From Polynucleobacter sp. UK-FUSCHL-C3 (GTDB taxonomy: Bacteria; Pseudomonadota; Gammaproteobacteria; Burkholderiales; Burkholderiaceae): a DNA stretch of 64,000 nt. The position numbers were made by a program, and so were the translations under genes. A model generated the notes under the pieces. The model was not told where the DNA came from and ran no database searches. It saw only the letters and a list, made by a program, of their open reading frames with translations. The stretch is taken from the NCBI RefSeq assembly GCF_040409815.1, contig NZ_CP099959.1:372001-436000 (forward strand), given 5' to 3'. The first letter of the stretch is position 1; every line of letters starts with the position of its first letter. This document shows, one piece after another, positions 24,001-30,000 of this stretch.

Positions 24001-27000
24001 GGGACGTTTTACTTCAAGTAAGGGACGATGCGAAAGTTTTGGTAAAGGTGGTGATGGATATGTTCCAGGTGAAGGAGTAGGTGCGGTACTACTTAAACCT
24101 ATTGATAAGGCAATTGCGGATGGGGATCATATTTATGGAGTTATCAAATCAACAGCTATTAATCATGGGGGTAAGACTAATGGCTATTCAGTTCCAAATC
24201 CTCATGCGCAAACATCTGTCATTTCAAATGCATTAGCTCGTTCTGGCTTACAAGCAGGTGATGTCACCTATCTTGAAGCACATGGTACTGGAACCATTCT
24301 TGGAGACCCAATTGAGATTGCCGCTTTATCTAAGGCATATCAGCAAGATACAAATATCCATCAATTTTGTGCATTAGGTTCAGTAAAGTCTAATATTGGG
24401 CATTGCGAAAGTGCAGCAGGCATTGCGGGGCTCACTAAGATCTTATTACAAATAAAGAATCGTAAATTAGCTCCCTCTATTCATGCTGATATCCTTAATC
24501 CTGCCATAAATTTTTCAACATCTCCATTTATAGTCCAGCAGCATCTGAATGAATGGCCTAGAAAATCTCGTGAAACATCACAAGGTTCGATTGAGTTGCC
24601 CCGCATTGCAGGGCTATCCTCATTTGGGGCAGGGGGCTCAAATGCCCACTTCATTATTCAAGAATATGTTGATCCACAAGAGTTTAAATTTAACGATCTA
24701 TTTACAATTACAAGCCCCGGTGTCTTTCCATTTTCGGCTAGAGATCCAGAGAGATTAACGCAACTATTAGTACGCTATGTTGAAGTTTTAGATCAATTTA
24801 AGGATTCTGAATTACCTTCTATAGCATGCACCTTGCAAAATGGCCGTGTGACATTTGAATACCGCGTTGTCATTGTAGCGTCCAGTCGCGTAGATCTGGC
24901 GCATAAACTTAAAAACATACTTGCAAATAAGTTAGATCTAATCGATATTTACTGCAGCTCCAACTTCAGAGCTGAACAGCTATCTATCATTGAGGATAAT
25001 AGAAGAATTGATAGTGTTGAACGTAAGCTTGCTGAGCAATGGGCGAAGACTGGTAAAGCAAATTGGTTAAATTTACAGCGTCCCGGAGAACCGCCACATA
25101 AAATTAGTTTGCCAACTTATCCATTTTCTCGAGAGCGTTACTGGATTCCTAATATAGCCTCTGAGGATATTTCGTCCCAGAATACGAAGAGGGCTCATCT
25201 TGTAGAGAATTCAATTAAAGAGAATTCTGCGCTTCTATTTGTACCTCATTGGAGTTTGGCTGAAGCGATACGAAGCCCGAATATAAATTTAAATAATGGT
25301 CGTACCATTATAGTAATTTGTGATTTTAATAAGGATATTTCTAGAGGCTATCAACAACAATTAGGAGATGTAGAAACTATCGTTCTTGAATCTAATTTTT
25401 CTAAAATTTGGGAACGCTACACCTCTTATTCAGAGCAATTAATAGTCCTTATTCAGAATATTCTCAAACAAGATCAAGTAAATACTCTTTTACAATTAGT
25501 TGTACCGCTGGATGGAGAGCGTTTAATTTTTCAAGGGCTGAGTGGCTTATTGCGCACGGTACAGCTCGAGCATTCTCGTTTCCGTTGTCAGCTAATAGGA
25601 CTCACAGATCTCACCAGAGACTTGGCGTCTATTTTAAAGCGAGAGCAATCAACAGACGATGCACTTATACGTTACGTTGGCGGTAACCGTCAAATTCAAG
25701 TATGGCGTGAGTACCAACCCAGGCAGACTGAAACTTTTAGAAAAGAGTTATTAAAAGATAATGGGGTGTACCTCATTACAGGAGGAACAGGCGGTGTTGC
25801 ATTGCATGTTGCAGAGAATATTTCTGCTTCAGTAAACAATCCAATACTATATATCGTGAGCCGTTCTGCTTTGAGTGTTGAAGAGAGCGAGCGTATCGCT
25901 GCGTTACCATGCAAGGTAATTCATAAGCAAATAGATGTTACCAATTTAGATGATGTCCACGCGCTTATCCAGCACTTGACAACTTCTTTTGGACGCCTCA
26001 ATGGTATTTTTCATGCTGCTGGTATTACGCGGGATAAATTTCTAATTCGTAAAAACATAGATGATATAAAAGATGTTCTTGCTCCAAAAGTGCAAGGACT
26101 ATTTAATATCGATAGTGCTACTGCCCAATGCGAGCTTGATTTTTTCTTACTGTTCTCTTCGGTTTCTGGAGCCCTTGGCAATCCAGGTCAGGCTGATTAT
26201 GCAGCTGCCAATGGATTTATGGATTCTTTTGCTTTATTGCGTTATGAACAAGTAAGCCGCGGAGAGCGCTATGGATTAACACTATCTATTAATTGGCCAT
26301 ACTGGAATGATGGCGGTATGCGTATTGATATTAATGCTCTAAACTCAATTCAGAAAAATTTAGGTGTAGTCCCACTAGCGACTAACATTGCAATGAGATC
26401 TCTATGGGCTTCATTTGAAGCGCATGAACCTCAAGTACTTGTTCTTGACGGCAACCATGATTTGATACGTCAATGGATGATGCCATTGATGCTTTCTCAC
26501 GAAATACAGAAGACTATTGATGTATCCAATAAAGACATTTTGGAGGGCGAGGTATCAGCCAGTATTTCCATGATAGATCTGCATGAAAAGACCTGTATTT
26601 ATTTGGCAAAATATTTTAGTGATGTATTGCATTTGCCCCTAGATCGTTTAGATCACAATGATCCAATAGATAGATATGGAATTGATTCAGTCCTTGCGCT
26701 TCAAATTATTGAGGCGATAGCAACTGATCTCGGTAGCCTGCCCAGCACTCTTTTATTCGAGTATCCCAAAATTACTTTACTGGCTAATGCTTTACTCAAA
26801 AGCCATCTTGAGCCTTTACAAGTTATCTTAGCTACAAATATGGCTTCTCTTGAGGAGCCTATCATTGCAGATACTATTACTACGTTATCTCCTACCCCAA
26901 TTGACATTAGTAAGGATGGAATAGCAATCATTTCAGTTGCGGGTCAATATCCTGGAGCAGATTCAGTTGAAGAATTTTGGGAAATGTTGCGCAATGGAGG

Positions 27001-30000
27001 TGATGGTATTACTGAAGTGCCGCCTGATCGCTGGGATCATCAGGCTATATATTCCGAGCTTAAGGGAAAACCAGGCGCTACTAATTGCAAGTGGGGAGGC
27101 TTTCTTAATAATATTAAATGTTTTGATCCTGAATTTTTCGGAATTAATCCAAGAGATGCGGCACTTATGGATCCTCAGGAACGATTATTACTTCAGACTA
27201 GCTGGCACCTTTTAGAGCGCGCAGGTTATACGAGAGATTTTTTAAGTAAACATTATGATTCACGGGTCGGAGTTTTTGTAGGAGCTATGTATCAGCAATA
27301 CCATTCACTTGATGCTGATTCAGAGAGTAGTGTGATGGTTTCATTATCTTCTTATGCTTCTATGGCTAATAGAATTTCTAGCTTCTATGATCTCCAGGGG
27401 CCCAGTATTGCAATTGATACTATGTGTTCTTCTGGTTTGATGGCAATTCACCAGGCTTGTCAAAGTTTGAGACAAGGAGAATGCCGCTTAGCAATTGCGG
27501 GAGGTGTAAATTTAACCATTCACCCAAATAAATATCTTGGGCTGAGTAAGGCAGGATTATTAGGAAGCCATCAAGAATGTCGTAGCTTTGCTGATGGAGA
27601 CGGCTATCTGCCTTCAGAAGGAGTAGGCGCTGTTTTACTCAAGCCTTTGACCGATGCTTTGCGTGACGGCGATCGAATTCTGGCCATAATTCGTGGCAGT
27701 GCCACTAATCATGGAGGCCATTCAGGCGGTTACGGAGTTCCCAATGCTCATTTACAAACACGTTTAATTAGTGAAAATTTTGTGAATTGTGGTGTTGATC
27801 CAAGAACTATAGGCTATGTAGAAGCTGCTGCAAATGGTTCACCTTTAGGCGACGCTATTGAGTTCCGTGCTTTGACTGAAGCATTTCGTTTATTTACTAA
27901 TGATATAGAGTTTTGTAGTATTGGCTCAGTCAAAAGTAATGTTGGTCATCCTGAAGCAGCTTCTGGTTTCGCTCAATTAACTAAAGTTATATTACAACTT
28001 GAAAATCAAATTCTTGTTCCGTCTATTCGTAAGACAACACTAAATCCAAATATTCTTTTTAAAGGTTCTCCCTTTATACCTCAGGCTGAACTTTCACAAT
28101 GGAAAAGAAAAGAAATTGATGGAATAGTTACACCACTGCGCGCAACAATTAGTGCTTTCGGAGCTGGTGGAACGAATGTACATTTAATTCTTGAAGAGGC
28201 CCCCGGAATGGAGGTCAATAAGGATGTAGATTCAATCCCTGAAGAATCCTATGAATTTATATTCTCTACTCACAGAATGGATCGACTTCCATTGGTGATT
28301 AGTCAAGTTTATGAACATTTGGTACGGCATCCTCATATAAGTTTGAAGAAATTAGCGCAAACTTTATCAATGCATCGTGAAAGACTATTTTTTGTAACAT
28401 CTATTATTGCGAGTAGTTACCAAGACTTAGTTGAGCAATTGAAAGTGTGGGGTCTACAGGATGTACATCCTTTATTAACCCCATCCTTAAATAAATTTGA
28501 TGATAAAGAAAAATTTCTACCTATAGAATTACCTAGCTATCCATTTTGTTTGGATTCTTACTGGATTAATAATGAATCTATAGCATTAAGAGTAGATGAA
28601 CCAAATGAAGAAATAAAAACTCAGATTTTCTCAGAAGATCCTATTAGTCAGGCTTTGAAAATCATTCGCGCACAAATGGTCGATCAACTAAGGCTAGATA
28701 ATAGGTTGATAAATGATTATGAATCGATGCGCTCTCAAGGCGCAGATTCAATGTTTGTAACGCGTCTTATCTATACCGTTATGAATGAAATGAAAATTTC
28801 AATAACCCATCTGGATGTTGAAAAAAATGGATCACCGAAAGAATTAGCTGCACTAATTTCACAGCGAGTTGTTAGTAAGGATGGGCTCATTATTCAGAAG
28901 ACTGATGAAAAATGGGCCCAACAAGACCATAGTATCAATACACCTCTTACTTTAGGTCAGAGTGGTCTATGGGCATTACAGAGGCTGTATCCCAATACTA
29001 GTGCATATAATGTTCCCCTTACATTTCATGTAGAAGATTTGAATTTGCAGGCTTTAAAGGATACCTGCGCATATATATTTAAATGTTTCCCAATACTGAC
29101 TATTCACATAGATCAGTCCAGTGGTTATCCTGCCATGGTTCCGAAAGTAATTTCAAATCCTTTGAATATAGTTCCAATTCCCGATGACATTGACCCCGTT
29201 TATTTTGCAAAAAAAAGGGCTTTAGAGCCTTTCACATTTACACCTAACTCTACGCCAGCTCGTTTTGAGCTGTTGAGGGGTAGCAAAGATATTTTGCTCA
29301 TTGTAGTTCACCATATTATTTTTGATGGACTATCGGCAGTTATACTTGCCCGTAATTTTTGGGATGCCTATGACTGTTTTGCTAGTGGAATACAGCTTCC
29401 TTTGCCGGTTCCTCAATCTAACTATTCTCTATTTTTTCAATATGAGCGCGAGCTATTGAATTCCAAAGATGGCGAGATTCATATTAAGTATTGGAAAGAT
29501 AATCTGAGAGGTGGGGTTGAAAAACTACAGTTACCCTTTGATAAAACTGCTAAACCAATTGACTCATCCACATCCCTTTCAACTGAATTTTTACTTGATA
29601 GCCAATCACTTTCAGAGATTAAAAAATGTACTCGTAAACTTGGAATTAATGATTCTGTCTTCTTTTTGGGGGCGCTTAAGGTTTTACTGTATCGATATAC
29701 TGGGCAAAATGACATATTGATTGGCATGCCTACTATGGCAAGGCCTGATAGTCGATTCGAAAATACAATTGGCTATTTTGCAAATATGATATCGATCAGA
29801 AGTGCTCTTACTGGGTCTCAAACGGTTCGTAATTTTCTTGAAAAATTACAAGTTATAGTGACTAATGGACTAGATCACTCGTTATATCCACATGTGGCAG
29901 TAGTACGTGAACTGAATAGAAGCTCCATTGATCTTTTATATCAAGTAAGTTATGCCTATCAGAATTTTACAGATAACGAATTCCAGGGTAGCCCTCAAGC

